Part shown: positions 7,529 through 16,422 of the stretch, piece by piece
Layout of the letters: each line of letters starts with the position of its first letter
Position numbering within the stretch: the first letter of the stretch is position 1
Source: an uncultured Lachnospiraceae bacterium
GTDB taxonomy: Bacteria; Bacillota; Clostridia; Lachnospirales; Lachnospiraceae
Direction of reading: 5' to 3'
Assembly: GCA_900544445.1 (NCBI GenBank)
Contig: UQVK01000068.1
Coordinates: 1 to 20,358 of the forward strand
DNA: 20,358 bases
Made by a program: the position numbers and the translations under genes
The notes under the pieces: generated by a model
Databases searched by the model: none
What the model was told of the DNA's origin: nothing
What the model saw: the letters and a program-made list of their open reading frames with translations, nothing else

Positions 7529-9100
7529 ATGAGAAAAGCTCTGATTATAGGCGGCGGTCCAGCCGGCCTGACAGCGGCCTATGAATTACTGAAGGCTTCA
7601 GAAACGGATGCTTCCGATGAAAAGTTTGAGGTCCTCGTTTTTGAAGAAAGCAGCCAGCTTGGGGGAATATCCAAAACAGTGGAATACAACGGCAACCGCA
7701 TGGACATGGGCGGTCACCGCTTTTTTTCCAAGGATCCGAAGGTAAACGAATGGTGGAATCAGATGCTTCCGCTGCAGGGCGCGCCTGCCTATGACGACAT
7801 TTTTCTGCAGCGCACGCCTCCGCTTGCCCAGGGTGGTCCCGATCCGGAAAAGACGGACCGGGTCATGCTTACCAGGAACCGGGTATCCCGGATTTACTTT
7901 GACCGGAAATTTTTTGACTACCCGATCACTCTGAAATGGGAAACCTTTAAAAACATGGGACTGGTCACGACCATCCAGGCCGGCGTCAGCTACGTGGCGA
8001 GCGTCGTGCACAAACGGAAGGAAAACTCTCTGGAGGACTTCTACATCAACCGTTTCGGCAGAAAACTCTACTCCATGTTTTTTGAAAAATATACGGAAAA
8101 TCTCTGGGGCAGAAGCCCTTCGGAAATCGATCCCAACTGGGGTGCGCAGCGCGTAAAGGGCCTCTCCGTCATGGCGATCATTGCGGATATGTTCCGGAAG
8201 CTCATCCCCGGCAAAAAGACCGGACATGTGGAAACCTCCCTCATCGAGGAATTCAGCTATCCCAAGCTCGGCCCCGGCCAGCTCTGGGAAGTAACCGGGG
8301 CTGAAGTCGAGAAAATGGGCGGCCGGATTCTGAAAAACTGCCGCGTGGTGCGCCTGCACAGGGATGACAAGAATCACCTCACCAGCCTCACCTATGAAAA
8401 AGACGGTCAGGAATATGAGGAAACCGGCGATATTTTCATCTCCTCCATGCCCATCAAGGATCTGGTCGGCGGCATGAACGACGTACCCGAACGGGAAGCC
8501 GCAATCGCCGCAGGACTTCCTTACCGCGACTACATGACCCTGGGCGTCCTGATCCCGAAGCTGAATCTGGTCAACAGGACCAAAATCAAAACCGTCAGCG
8601 ACATCGTTCCGGACGACTGGATCTATGTCCATGACCGCAGCGTACAGATGGGCCGTTTTCAGATCTACAACAACTGGTCCCCTTATATGGTAAAGGATCT
8701 GCACAACACCGTCTGGGTCGGCCTGGAATATTTCTGCACGGAGGGCGATTCTCTCTGGCGCATGTCGGAAAAGGAATTCTCTGACTTTGCCGTTTCCGAG
8801 ATGGTGAAGATGGGCCTGATCGACAGCCCTGACATGGTTCTCGACACCCACATGGAAAAGGTCAAGAAGGCCTACCCCGCCTACTTCGACACCTACAAGG
8901 ACATGGACGTGCTGCGTAAATGGCTGGATTCCATCGACAACCTCTACTGCGTGGGAAGAAACGGCCAGCACCGTTACAACAACATCGACCACTCCATGGT
9001 GACCTCCTTCGAAACGGTGAAAAACATCCTGGGCGGCGTCCGCTCCAGAGACAACATCTGGAACGTGAATACGGAGAAGGAGTATCTGGAAGGGAAATAA
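7529..9100 (+). CDS. FAD-dependent amine oxidase/UDP-galactopyranose-mutase-like flavoprotein
   Basis: The 523-residue protein starts with a Rossmann dinucleotide motif ([16 protein letters not shown], 6-21) and an acidic residue ending the second strand (VFEE, 37-40). The FAD signature [20 protein letters not shown] (45-64) follows. The C-terminal [16 protein letters not shown] (475-490) closes the FAD site and resembles the GR-G-x-Y-R-Y segment of UDP-galactopyranose mutases. It belongs to the broad protoporphyrinogen-oxidase/amine-oxidase superfamily (COG1232-like), probably cytoplasmic. Relatives are often found among polysaccharide genes. A sugar-nucleotide or lipid-linked substrate is possible, but nothing in the sequence fixes it. 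A GGAAAGGA ribosome binding site lies upstream at rather long spacing. The DinB-like gene follows after 2 nt. Confidence 0.8.
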   Translation: MRKALIIGGGPAGLTAAYELLKASETDASDEKFEVLVFEESSQLGGISKTVEYNGNRMDMGGHRFFSKDPKVNEWWNQMLPLQGAPAYDDIFLQRTPPLAQGGPDPEKTDRVMLTRNRVSRIYFDRKFFDYPITLKWETFKNMGLVTTIQAGVSYVASVVHKRKENSLEDFYINRFGRKLYSMFFEKYTENLWGRSPSEIDPNWGAQRVKGLSVMAIIADMFRKLIPGKKTGHVETSLIEEFSYPKLGPGQLWEVTGAEVEKMGGRILKNCRVVRLHRDDKNHLTSLTYEKDGQEYEETGDIFISSMPIKDLVGGMNDVPEREAAIAAGLPYRDYMTLGVLIPKLNLVNRTKIKTVSDIVPDDWIYVHDRSVQMGRFQIYNNWSPYMVKDLHNTVWVGLEYFCTEGDSLWRMSEKEFSDFAVSEMVKMGLIDSPDMVLDTHMEKVKKAYPAYFDTYKDMDVLRKWLDSIDNLYCVGRNGQHRYNNIDHSMVTSFETVKNILGGVRSRDNIWNVNTEKEYLEGK

Positions 9101-9102
9101 GC

Positions 9103-9624
9103 ATGGATCAGAATACGCTTACCGCCATCATTGAAGAACAGACCAGGCGTGCTTTATGGGAAGTGAAAAATGTCATTTCCTGCATTCCTGACGAGCTGTG
9201 GAATAAAAACTACTGCGAAATGCCCTGCTGGAAACACGTTTATCACATGCTCCATTCCCTGGATCTGTGGTATATCAATCCGAGAGACAGATATTTTAAA
9301 GAGCCCGACATCCACGAAAAGGATCTGAACAATCTCGATGTGGTTTCTTCCAAAAGCCTCACCCGAGAAGAGATCGATTCCTATTTTTCCGAAATCGAGG
9401 GCAAAATCCTGGCATATCTGTCAGAACTGACGGATGAACAGCTGCTGGAATATCCTGCGGATTGTGAATACAGCAGATTTACCCTCATTCTGGCGCAGTT
9501 CCGTCACCTCCATTCCCACATGGGTATGCTGATGGGCTTCATCATTGATGATACGGGGTTGTGGCCCAGAGTGCTCGGCCTGGAAAATCCTTTTCCTGAA
9601 GGGGAATACAATAAGTATCTGTAA
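9103..9624 (+). CDS. DinB-like four-helix protein
   Basis: The 173-residue protein has the DinB/YfiT layout: an amphipathic first helix, then a CWKHVYHMLHSLDLWY segment (42-57) with H45, H48 and H51, and a later HLHSHMGMLMGF segment. The histidines from the two helices usually bind a divalent metal. DinB-like proteins in Firmicutes often act as thiol-dependent transferases, but this member's substrate is unknown. The ATG at 9103 is 2 nt past the stop of the flavoprotein gene, with AGGGA as ribosome binding site (within GGAAGGGAAATAAGC), so the two are in one operon. The same reading frame is open farther upstream, but that part overlaps the flavoprotein gene and is not protein-like. Confidence 0.75.
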   Translation: MDQNTLTAIIEEQTRRALWEVKNVISCIPDELWNKNYCEMPCWKHVYHMLHSLDLWYINPRDRYFKEPDIHEKDLNNLDVVSSKSLTREEIDSYFSEIEGKILAYLSELTDEQLLEYPADCEYSRFTLILAQFRHLHSHMGMLMGFIIDDTGLWPRVLGLENPFPEGEYNKYL

Positions 9625-9655
9625 ATACAAATGCCGTCTTTTACGAACATAACAT

Positions 9656-9705
9656 AAAATTCCCTCCCGCTTTCCTGAAAAATGGAGCTGCGGGAGGGAT
9701 ATTTT
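9656..9705. terminator. Bidirectional hairpin terminator between convergent genes
   Basis: CCCTCCCGC (9662-9670) pairs perfectly with GCGGGAGGG (9690-9698) around a 19-nt loop. On the plus strand it is followed by ATATTTTC, and on the minus strand by AATTTTATG. It lies 37 nt past the DinB-like gene and 27 nt past the leftward small ORF, so it can stop transcripts from both sides. The T-runs are short. Confidence 0.7.
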
Positions 9706-9725
9706 CATCGTCTGAATATTATCAG

Positions 9726-9857
9726 TCACCTTTTCTGTTTCAGCCATTTTTTCAGCCTGCTTTTTACTTTCTCCTCAATTTCTGCCCTGATGGCTTCTGA
9801 TCGAGAGGGGTCAAGCTTCACTGCGGCAGCCACAGCCAGCGACTTACTTTCCCTCAT
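9726..9857 (-). CDS. Small basic protein, 43 residues, coupled to the XRE regulator
   Basis: An ATG at 9857 with GGAGG 6 nt upstream opens a 43-codon frame overlapping the last 14 nt of the XRE gene. The peptide begins MRESKSLAVAAAVKLDPSRS and continues with a predicted charged helix ending LKKWLKQKR. It is rich in Lys and Arg and has no membrane segment. I recognise no family. The overlap and good ribosome binding site suggest it is translated with the regulator, perhaps as its partner or as the remnant of a longer downstream gene. It stops 27 nt before the shared terminator. Confidence 0.5.
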   Translation of the reverse strand: MRESKSLAVAAAVKLDPSRSEAIRAEIEEKVKSRLKKWLKQKR

Positions 9858-10125
9858 TAATAACCTCCTCTATGGACGCATATCCCTTTCTGGCAAACAG
9901 ACTCTCGAAATCATCTTCGCACCCAAGAGCAAACGCGATCTTCACCAGCGAAGTCAGGGATATCTCGCCGATACGCTCGAAGCGTTTGATCGAGCCGAGA
10001 CTCACGTCTGAGTATTTTGCCAGCTGCACCTGCGTGATCTTCTTTTCCTTCCTTCTCTGCCGCATCCGCTTTGCGATGCCCTTATTCACTTCATCCGGGG
10101 ATTTCAGAAAATCAAAGTTATTCAT
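9844..10125 (-). CDS. XRE/HipB-like helix-turn-helix regulator
   Basis: This 93-residue protein contains a Cro/C1-type helix-turn-helix (about 16-70) with the core ITQVQLAKYSDVSLGSIKRF (30-49) and LVKIAFALGC following. It binds DNA. The ATG at 10125 is preferred over an upstream TTG at 10161 because residues before it look non-conserved and derive from the AT-rich promoter region. No clear Shine-Dalgarno precedes this ATG, consistent with a very short or absent leader. Single-domain regulators of this type often repress their own promoter and pair with a toxin or a small partner. Here the only gene downstream is the 43-residue ORF, and no HipA-like gene is present. The V-ATPase operon upstream ends at its own terminator. 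Confidence 0.8.
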   Translation of the reverse strand: MNNFDFLKSPDEVNKGIAKRMRQRRKEKKITQVQLAKYSDVSLGSIKRFERIGEISLTSLVKIAFALGCEDDFESLFARKGYASIEEVINEGK

Positions 10126-10182
10126 AGATAATATTTTAATCTTTTTTGCCGTTTTTATCAAGTTATAGCTAATATTTTAATC
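10124..10182 (-). promoter_or_regulatory. Promoter and direct-repeat operator of the XRE gene
   Basis: The 18-mer ATAGNTAATATTTTAATC occurs at 10124-10141 and 10165-10182 with a single difference, 41 bp apart (about four helical turns). On the minus strand TTGATA (10161-10156) and TAAAAT (10138-10133) are separated by 17 nt, so the -10 lies inside the first repeat and the predicted transcript start falls at or next to the ATG. One repeat covers the -10 and start, and the other lies just upstream of the -35. This is the expected geometry for self-repression by the regulator. Confidence 0.6.
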
Positions 10183-10221
10183 CAAATTTTAAGGAAGGAA
10201 CGTTGTTTTCCGGGGAAAATG

Positions 10222-10289
10222 TGTCAGCTGATACTGACAAAATCAAAGGAAGCGGCCAAAACCGGTATGAACCGGCAGGCCCCTTCCTT
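10222..10289 (-). terminator. Terminator region of the V-ATPase operon
   Basis: Arms 10246-10257 and 10278-10289 form a 12-bp stem with one mismatch. Its loop carries a second small hairpin (CCGGT 10262-10266 with ACCGG 10271-10275). On the minus strand it is followed by TTTGATTTTG. A further 6-bp hairpin, TGTCAG with CTGACA (10222-10227, 10234-10239), comes next and is followed by ATTTT. It lies about 50 nt beyond the stop of the K subunit gene, as expected for the operon end. Confidence 0.75.
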
Positions 10290-10337
10290 TTCTTCAAGTC
10301 CTCTGTTTTTCATACTCTCCGGCCGGACCGGCGGATG

Positions 10338-10763
10338 CTATCCAAGGGCAACCATACTGAATACCAACACGAACAGAGCAATGGTTTCGCAAAGACCGAC
10401 AACGGTAATGTACTGTGCAAAGCCTTTTCCCGTTTCAGCCATGGCGTCTGCGCCTGCCGCACCGGCTTTTCCCTGAATAATAGCGGAAAAAGCGATCGCC
10501 ACGCCAGCCCCGATACCCATACAAAGCTTCAGCAGGGGATCCGCACTGGAGCCCTGCATGGTCTGCATCAGGAGGAAACCGTAAATCGTCTGTGTCAGGG
10601 GCGCGCCTGCAAAGGAAGTGAGAATGAAAGGCGCTGCCTTATTGCTCATGTAACATTTCTTCCATGCCCCGATACAGGTGGTTCCCGCGATAACAACACC
10701 AATACATGAACCGATCGCTGCGATGCTCATACATAATCCTGTTCCAATTAATCCGATGTCCAT
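10338..10763 (-). CDS. ntpK: V-type ATPase subunit K (membrane rotor ring proteolipid)
   Basis: The 141-residue protein has four membrane helices in two related hairpins, as in 16-kDa V-type c-ring subunits. The ion-binding glutamate is E126 in GLCETIALF. Helix 2 has APLTQTIYGF with T57, Q58 and Y61, and helix 3 has IIQGKAGAAGA with Q97. This set corresponds to the Na+ ligands of Enterococcus hirae NtpK (T64, Q65, Y68, Q110, E139), so the ring probably carries sodium. It works with subunit I to move ions across the membrane as ATP is hydrolysed or made. AAGGAG lies 8 nt before the ATG. It is the last gene of the operon, 20 nt after subunit I. Confidence 0.95.
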   Translation of the reverse strand: MDIGLIGTGLCMSIAAIGSCIGVVIAGTTCIGAWKKCYMSNKAAPFILTSFAGAPLTQTIYGFLLMQTMQGSSADPLLKLCMGIGAGVAIAFSAIIQGKAGAAGADAMAETGKGFAQYITVVGLCETIALFVLVFSMVALG

Positions 10764-10783
10764 AACTAAATCTCCTTTTCGTT

Positions 10784-12700
10784 TTACTCTTCAAATGGTT
10801 CATATTTATGGCCGCTCCACGACAGGCCGACGTGTGTGGAAAATTCCAGTGTATTCAGCCGGATGCCGTGGACGATCACAGACAGCACGTTTAAGATCAT
10901 ATTCAGCCCATGACCGAATACCAGAATAATGACGGCAAAAATAATAAAGATAAAATGTCCGAGCAGCGGGCTGACCATATCGTTGATCGTTGCGGAGATT
11001 GCCGCTCCGGCTAATCCTACCGCCCACAGGCGGATATAAGAAACGATGTCGGAAAATACATTGACAACTCCCAGCAGCATGGAAACAATATCCTTTACGC
11101 TGTCCAGGACGGACTGCAAAATACTTTCCTCATAATTCCCGAAAATAAAATTCACCGCAAATCCGATGATGACAAGGGCAACGGCAATCGTCCCCACCGG
11201 AATCCCTGACACGACAAGATCCAGGCCAAATACAGCTCCGTTTACCACCAGGGAAAGAACCACATAATACATTCCCACAAGCTCCAGGATCGAGCCGATA
11301 TCCCCAAGCATTTTTAAGGGGCCGCGGTTCCTTGCCGCCCCGCTCGCATGTGCAATCAGAAGATGCAAAAGCGCGATCGTAAACATAAGGATCTGAACAT
11401 TCTGGCTTGTGGTAAGCCCTGCTTTTCCGCCTGTCCAGAATGGGTACCAGATCTTATCCGAATACACATTGGAAATCACCGGCACGGACATTCTTTTAAG
11501 CCATTCCGGCAGCTCCTCCGCAGCCAGGCCAAACCAGGAACAGGTAATGGTTCCCCATACCAGGGTCATTCCGCCAAACAGCAGGAGCAGCCATGCTATA
11601 GGGGCAATCGCCTTTCTCTCTTTACGGCTCTTAATCATCATTGCAGCCGATATACCGCAGATCAGCAGGCCGTAACCGCCATCGCCAAAAATAATTCCGA
11701 CAAATATCGTGATAAATACCAGGAACCAGCCGGAAATATCAGGTTCAAAATACCCCGGCATACTTCCCAGAAAATCCGTCACAGGATAAACAAGGCTGAC
11801 AAACTTATTATTGCTCAGTTTCGTCGGCGCATCATCCTCTTCTGTAGGATCTTCTGCCAAAAGCCCCCATGCATTTTCCCTCGCCATCTTTTGAAGTTTG
11901 CTTAAATCTTCTGCCGGAAGGAATCCGACGAGATAAGCCACCGAAACCTTTCCGGAAGAGTCTTCCGAAAGATCTTCCTCCTCCATTCCGCTGGCATAGG
12001 TTTCAAACTCGACTTCCTTTTTCAATGCCGCGACGGCCCGTTCCATACTCGGCCTGTAGGCCGCCAAAGCCTCCAGTTCTTCCTTTATGCTCTGCAGCTG
12101 CCTGCGGGCATCTTCCAGTTTCTTTCTGATTTCTCCTGTTGACACGTCCGGAAGTTTAAACCGGCTGCGCTCCAGCTGGATCTTATCTTCCTCAGTGAGC
12201 GTTCCATCGTTTATAAGAAGAAAACGCACGATATCTTTTGTACGTTCCAGCACGATCGTCCTGGCAGTATCGCCCAGTTTGTCATATACGGAAGGGCTCA
12301 TTTCATGGAAAGAAAGGACAATTCCCTTTTCAGCCAGAAACGCAATCTCCCCGGGATCGATATCGCCCCATGCCCTGGTCCGTTCCAGCTCTGCCTGATA
12401 TGCGGAAATATCTGCATAACATTTCTTCTGCTCTTCCTGCAGGAAATCGATCCTTCCTGCTATGGAAAGGGCTTCCTGTGTGTCTGCTTCTTTCTGAACC
12501 ATACCCTTGGCGGGTTTATCCGCCGCTGCGGCCATTCCTTTTTCCAGGGAAGCGATCTGTTCCTTCAGCTCCACAAGGCGCGGCCCTTTTCCTTCTTTGA
12601 TCTCAATATGCAAAAGTCCAAGCTTCCGCAGCTTTTTCAACGCATTTTTCCTCTCGCCGTCAAGTACGATCAGGGAAACTTTTTTCATAGGCACGATCAT
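10784..12700 (-). CDS. ntpI: V-type ATPase subunit I (stator a-subunit)
   Basis: The 638-residue protein has a cytoplasmic N-terminal half with long coiled-coil stretches (MKKVSLIVLDGERKNALKKL, then LKEQIASLEKG) and a C-terminal half with about seven membrane helices. The motif DIVSYIRLWAVGLAGAAIS places the essential channel arginine at R557. A second conserved arginine is R614 in HGIRLNTLEF, with spacing like R573/R629 of E. hirae NtpI. It forms the half-channels that load and unload the K ring and links them to the peripheral stalk. The ATG overlaps the stop of subunit D by 4 nt, and GGAGG lies 10 nt upstream of it. Confidence 0.95.
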   Translation of the reverse strand: MIVPMKKVSLIVLDGERKNALKKLRKLGLLHIEIKEGKGPRLVELKEQIASLEKGMAAAADKPAKGMVQKEADTQEALSIAGRIDFLQEEQKKCYADISAYQAELERTRAWGDIDPGEIAFLAEKGIVLSFHEMSPSVYDKLGDTARTIVLERTKDIVRFLLINDGTLTEEDKIQLERSRFKLPDVSTGEIRKKLEDARRQLQSIKEELEALAAYRPSMERAVAALKKEVEFETYASGMEEEDLSEDSSGKVSVAYLVGFLPAEDLSKLQKMARENAWGLLAEDPTEEDDAPTKLSNNKFVSLVYPVTDFLGSMPGYFEPDISGWFLVFITIFVGIIFGDGGYGLLICGISAAMMIKSRKERKAIAPIAWLLLLFGGMTLVWGTITCSWFGLAAEELPEWLKRMSVPVISNVYSDKIWYPFWTGGKAGLTTSQNVQILMFTIALLHLLIAHASGAARNRGPLKMLGDIGSILELVGMYYVVLSLVVNGAVFGLDLVVSGIPVGTIAVALVIIGFAVNFIFGNYEESILQSVLDSVKDIVSMLLGVVNVFSDIVSYIRLWAVGLAGAAISATINDMVSPLLGHFIFIIFAVIILVFGHGLNMILNVLSVIVHGIRLNTLEFSTHVGLSWSGHKYEPFEE

Positions 12701-13329
12701 GGAACCGCCACCTCCCTTCCGGCGGCAGCCGCATTCGCCTGCGCTATTTTCTTTTTGGAAATTTTAGAGCGGACGACTGCGCTGACCTGCTGATCTGCCA
12801 TATAAATCGAAATCTTTTTAATATTCTCCAGGGTCTCAGGAATTTTCACCTTTTCAAACAGGTTTACTCTCTGTGATGTGGTGAGTAATTCTTTTTGCAA
12901 AAGCCGCACCTGTTCCTCCAGCACTTCTGCTTTCAGGTCGAGTTCCATCGCCTTTTCCATGTGATCCGCGGCCAGATCGACCCACAGAGGCGTTTCATAC
13001 AGATCGTAATCCCCTCTGGAAAAATCCGCCCCTTCATAGGTCGGGATCGTAACGCCCGCAATATTGCCGGTTCCTTTCCGGATATTGGCAACGGTAATGA
13101 TCCCTTCCGGAAAAGCACCCGCTTCACTGAAGACAGCGATCCACTGCTCAAACTCCTTTTCAAGCGCATCCTTCTGCTGCCTTACGGCTTTCGCATTTGC
13201 TTCAATGGCACGGATCTCGGACTGCAGCTGCTGTTTCTTGAGAGTCAGGGTAGGCAAATATCTCTGGTACATTTTTAACGCATCTTTCTGTACCTTTAAT
13301 TCATTTTTGGTCAGTTTAATTTTTGCCAA
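12697..13329 (-). CDS. ntpD: V-type ATPase subunit D (central rotor shaft)
   Basis: The 210-residue protein starts KIKLTKNELKVQKDALKMY and has the long antiparallel coiled coil (about 1-70 and 130-200) of the V-type D subunit, which turns inside the A3B3 head. The middle (80-120) is the short globular part. The start appears to be TTG at 13329: no in-frame ATG exists between it and the stop of subunit B, GGGGGG lies about 10 nt upstream, and the encoded N-terminus matches the family. A TTG start may lower its output relative to A and B, of which three copies are needed per complex. It lies 16 nt after B and overlaps I by 4 nt. Confidence 0.93.
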   Translation of the reverse strand: MAKIKLTKNELKVQKDALKMYQRYLPTLTLKKQQLQSEIRAIEANAKAVRQQKDALEKEFEQWIAVFSEAGAFPEGIITVANIRKGTGNIAGVTIPTYEGADFSRGDYDLYETPLWVDLAADHMEKAMELDLKAEVLEEQVRLLQKELLTTSQRVNLFEKVKIPETLENIKKISIYMADQQVSAVVRSKISKKKIAQANAAAAGREVAVP

Positions 13330-13345
13330 TGTTCCCGTTCCCCCC

Positions 13346-14641
13346 TTATTTCTCAGGCCAGAATTCTTCCAGCAGCTCTGACTTCATGCCGGTTTCATCC
13401 TTCTCGAAACAGACTGCAAGGATCTGCCACCCCAGATCCAGCGCATTTTCCAGGGAAAGGTTTACAGAGAGGCTCATGAGCTTCTCTTCAAATAAATTTC
13501 CGTATTTGAGAAGCTTTTCATCCCAGCGGTTCATGACAAAACCCATGTTTTTCTTCTCAACCGTATCTTTATAGGAAGAATATAAACGGATCATGGCATC
13601 CATAAGCGCACGGTGGTCTTTTCTTGTCTTTCCGTTTACATTCTGTTTCAGACGGGACAGAGAACCGAAGGGTTCGATCCGCCCGCCCTTTAAATAATAC
13701 TGGCCTTCCGTGATATAGCCTGTGTTGTCCGGAACCGGATGGGTAACGTCGTCTCCCGGCATGGTGGTCACTGCCAGGATCGTTACAGAACCGGCATTGT
13801 CAAAGTCAACGGCCTTTTCATAACGGGCTGCCAGCTGCGAATATAAATCTCCCGGATATCCCCGGTTGGAGGGCACCTGTTCCTGTGTAATGGCAATTTC
13901 CTTCATCGCATCGGCAAAATTGGTCATATCCGTCAGGAGCACCAGAACATCTTTATCCTGCAGAGCGAACTGCTCCGCAACTGCCAGCGCCATATCCGGA
14001 ATCTTTATACATTCTACGGTGGGGTCAGCAGCCGTATGGATAAACATGACCGTCCTGCTTAAAGCGCCACCCTGGGAAAGCGTTTCCCTGAAATAAAGAT
14101 AATCATCATATTTTAATCCCATTCCGCCAAGAACGATGACATCCGCCTCCGCCTGCATGGCAATGCGGGCCAGAAGCTCATTGTAAGGCTCTCCCGAAAT
14201 GGAGAAAATAGGAAGCTTCTGGGAAACAACCAGGGTATTGAACATATCGATCATTGGAATGTTTGTACGCATCATACGGTTGGCCAGAATACGCTTCGTG
14301 GGATTGACGGAAGGACCTCCGATGGGTTTCATATTTTCCGTCAGTGCCGTTCCCTTATCAATGGGTTCACCGGAGCCATTGAATGCCCTTCCAAGCAGAT
14401 CCTCGCTGAACGATACCTGCATTTCATGTCCCAGGAAACGCACCTCATCACCGGTAGACACACCCTTGCCGCCCGCAAATACCTGCAGGGAAACAAGATC
14501 GCCTTCAATTTTATTCACTTCTGCAAGGGATTTGCCGAAACGCGTGCTGACTGTTGCCAGCTCGTTATTCCGAATGCCTTTGGCGCGGACCGTAATCACG
14601 TTTCCGGTTATGGATTCGATCCGGTTATATACTTTATTCAT
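13346..14641 (-). CDS. ntpB: V-type ATPase subunit B (non-catalytic head subunit)
   Basis: The protein is 431 residues from ATG 14641. A GTG at 14647, overlapping the stop of A as GTGA, is an alternative start that adds two residues. Landmarks are [20 protein letters not shown], the degenerate P-loop [47 protein letters not shown], the [20 protein letters not shown] segment, and FGSLSRLKQ carrying the arginine finger. These variants are those of the Chlamydia/spirochaete-type V-ATPase rather than the Enterococcus type. B alternates with A in the hexameric head and supplies an arginine to each catalytic site. Confidence 0.96.
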   Translation of the reverse strand: MNKVYNRIESITGNVITVRAKGIRNNELATVSTRFGKSLAEVNKIEGDLVSLQVFAGGKGVSTGDEVRFLGHEMQVSFSEDLLGRAFNGSGEPIDKGTALTENMKPIGGPSVNPTKRILANRMMRTNIPMIDMFNTLVVSQKLPIFSISGEPYNELLARIAMQAEADVIVLGGMGLKYDDYLYFRETLSQGGALSRTVMFIHTAADPTVECIKIPDMALAVAEQFALQDKDVLVLLTDMTNFADAMKEIAITQEQVPSNRGYPGDLYSQLAARYEKAVDFDNAGSVTILAVTTMPGDDVTHPVPDNTGYITEGQYYLKGGRIEPFGSLSRLKQNVNGKTRKDHRALMDAMIRLYSSYKDTVEKKNMGFVMNRWDEKLLKYGNLFEEKLMSLSVNLSLENALDLGWQILAVCFEKDETGMKSELLEEFWPEK

Positions 14642-14643
14642 CC

Positions 14644-16422
14644 TCACTCACCGCCTTTGCACAGTGCTTCAGCCTCGTAACTGCAGGTTCCGCCGCCATC
14701 TTCATACTGCCGGTCGATTTCAGCTTCCCTTGCCCTGAAAGCCTCGCTCATAAATTCTGTATCATTCCAGTCAAGAAATTTCTGGCGCATACGGTTAAAG
14801 AAGCTGCGCGCCCCGTCTTTATCGCTCAATGCATATTCCGAACCAAGAATCCGTATCAGTTTATTGATCACATAGCGCTGACGCTCTGCGCCGCAGCTTG
14901 CGTCGGTCAGATTAAAGGAATCCTGCTGGAGATAAACCGCATCCAGCATTTCTCCCTTGAGGTAAACGATATAGTCCGGCAGGCTCGTCCCTTCCTCTCC
15001 GACCACCTTCATCATGGAACCAATGTCGTTGCCATGAAACAGAATGTTCCGCAAATATGCCGTTTTCTCAGGCGCGACGACTCCCCGGTATTTCGACCAT
15101 GAAATGAGCGGGTCAATTGCCGGATACTTACGCGCATCCGAACGCTCTCTGGACAGGCCGTGGAAAGCGCCCACCACCTTCAGGGTCGCCTGCGTCACAG
15201 GTTCGTCGAAATTACCTCCTGCCGGAGAAACCGTACCGCCTATGGTTACAGAGCCTTTGGAGCCATCCGGAAGGCGTACATAACCGGCCCTCTCGTAAAA
15301 TGCCGAAATATAGGACTCCAGATATGCCGGGAAAGCCTCTTCTCCCGGGATTTCTTCCAGACGCCCCGACATTTCCCGAAGCGCCTGCGCCCAGCGGGAA
15401 GTAGAATCTGCCAGAAGCAGTACATGCAGCCCCATCTGGCGGTAATATTCCGCTAACGTCACAGAAGTATAAACCGACGCTTCACGGCTGGCAACCGGCA
15501 TGGAGGACGTATTACAGATGATAATGGTCCGTTCCATCAGGGAACGTCCGGTCTTTGGATCAATCAGTTCAGGAAACTCCGTCAGCGTTTCTACCACTTC
15601 TCCGGCACGTTCTCCGCAGGCCGCTATAATGACAATATCCACATCCGCGTATTTTGAAGTTGTGTGCTGCAATACTGTCTTACCTGCGCCAAAAGGCCCG
15701 GGAATACAATAAGTTCCGCCCTTTGCCACAGGGAAAAAGGAATCAATCAGACGGACCTTCGTTTCCATTGTTTCCACAGGTGCCAGACGTTCACTATAAC
15801 ACGTGACCGCACGTTTCACCGGCCATTTGAAAGACATCGTAAGCGGTATCTCATTGCCCCTGTTATCCACAATTACCGCAATGGTTTCTTTGATCGTATA
15901 TTCCCCTTTTGGCGCCACGGATTTTACCGTGTAATTCCCCCGCAGGTAAAACGGGACAAAGATTTTATGGACAAAGGTACTCTCGGGGACCGTTCCCACA
16001 TATTCCCCGGCTTTTACAACATCGCCCGGTTTCGCAGCCGGGGTAAATTCCCATTTCTTTTGGGTATCCAGCGCGTTGGTATAGATGCCCCGCTCCAGGA
16101 ACCATCCCGCCTGCTCTGCCAGAAGAGGCAGCGGATTCTGAAGGCCATCGTAAATCTGGCCCAGAAGGCCCGGCCCCAGCTCCGCGGCGAGCATGTCCCC
16201 GGTAAACGTTACCTCATCACCGCATTGAATGCCATTTGTCATCTCATAAACCTGTATCTGGGCAATCGTTCCCCGGATACGGATCACTTCGCTTTTGAGA
16301 GAGGTGTTTCCAACTTTTACATAGCAAATCTCATTCATTGAAACGTTGCCTTCAAATTGGACGGATACCATGTTTCCATTCACGCCTACAACCCGCCCTG
16401 TGCTTTGATTGTTTCCGGTCAT
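14644..16422 (-). CDS. ntpA: V-type ATPase subunit A (catalytic head subunit)
   Basis: The 592-residue protein has the Walker A loop GPFGAGKTV (242-250), the catalytic glutamate E271 in ACGERAGEV, and a Walker B segment [12 protein letters not shown] (333-344). The V/A-type non-homologous insertion lies around residues 115-195. It hydrolyses or synthesises ATP in the cytoplasmic head. The ATG overlaps the stop of the DUF2764 gene by 4 nt, and GGAGG lies 7 nt upstream. Downstream it abuts subunit B. All catalytic residues are intact. Confidence 0.97.
   Translation of the reverse strand: MTGNNQSTGRVVGVNGNMVSVQFEGNVSMNEICYVKVGNTSLKSEVIRIRGTIAQIQVYEMTNGIQCGDEVTFTGDMLAAELGPGLLGQIYDGLQNPLPLLAEQAGWFLERGIYTNALDTQKKWEFTPAAKPGDVVKAGEYVGTVPESTFVHKIFVPFYLRGNYTVKSVAPKGEYTIKETIAVIVDNRGNEIPLTMSFKWPVKRAVTCYSERLAPVETMETKVRLIDSFFPVAKGGTYCIPGPFGAGKTVLQHTTSKYADVDIVIIAACGERAGEVVETLTEFPELIDPKTGRSLMERTIIICNTSSMPVASREASVYTSVTLAEYYRQMGLHVLLLADSTSRWAQALREMSGRLEEIPGEEAFPAYLESYISAFYERAGYVRLPDGSKGSVTIGGTVSPAGGNFDEPVTQATLKVVGAFHGLSRERSDARKYPAIDPLISWSKYRGVVAPEKTAYLRNILFHGNDIGSMMKVVGEEGTSLPDYIVYLKGEMLDAVYLQQDSFNLTDASCGAERQRYVINKLIRILGSEYALSDKDGARSFFNRMRQKFLDWNDTEFMSEAFRAREAEIDRQYEDGGGTCSYEAEALCKGGE

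Noticed and set aside
7598..8992. Long open frame (464 codons) antisense to the flavoprotein gene
   Set aside because: It lies wholly opposite a gene with clear FAD motifs. Its translation is rich in His, Val and Phe without domains, and it has no ribosome binding site. It is a shadow of high-GC third positions.
9726..10125. HipBA-type toxin-antitoxin system
   Set aside because: The regulator is HipB-like, but no HipA kinase follows. The downstream ORF has only 43 codons and no toxin motif, so a toxin-antitoxin call is not supported.
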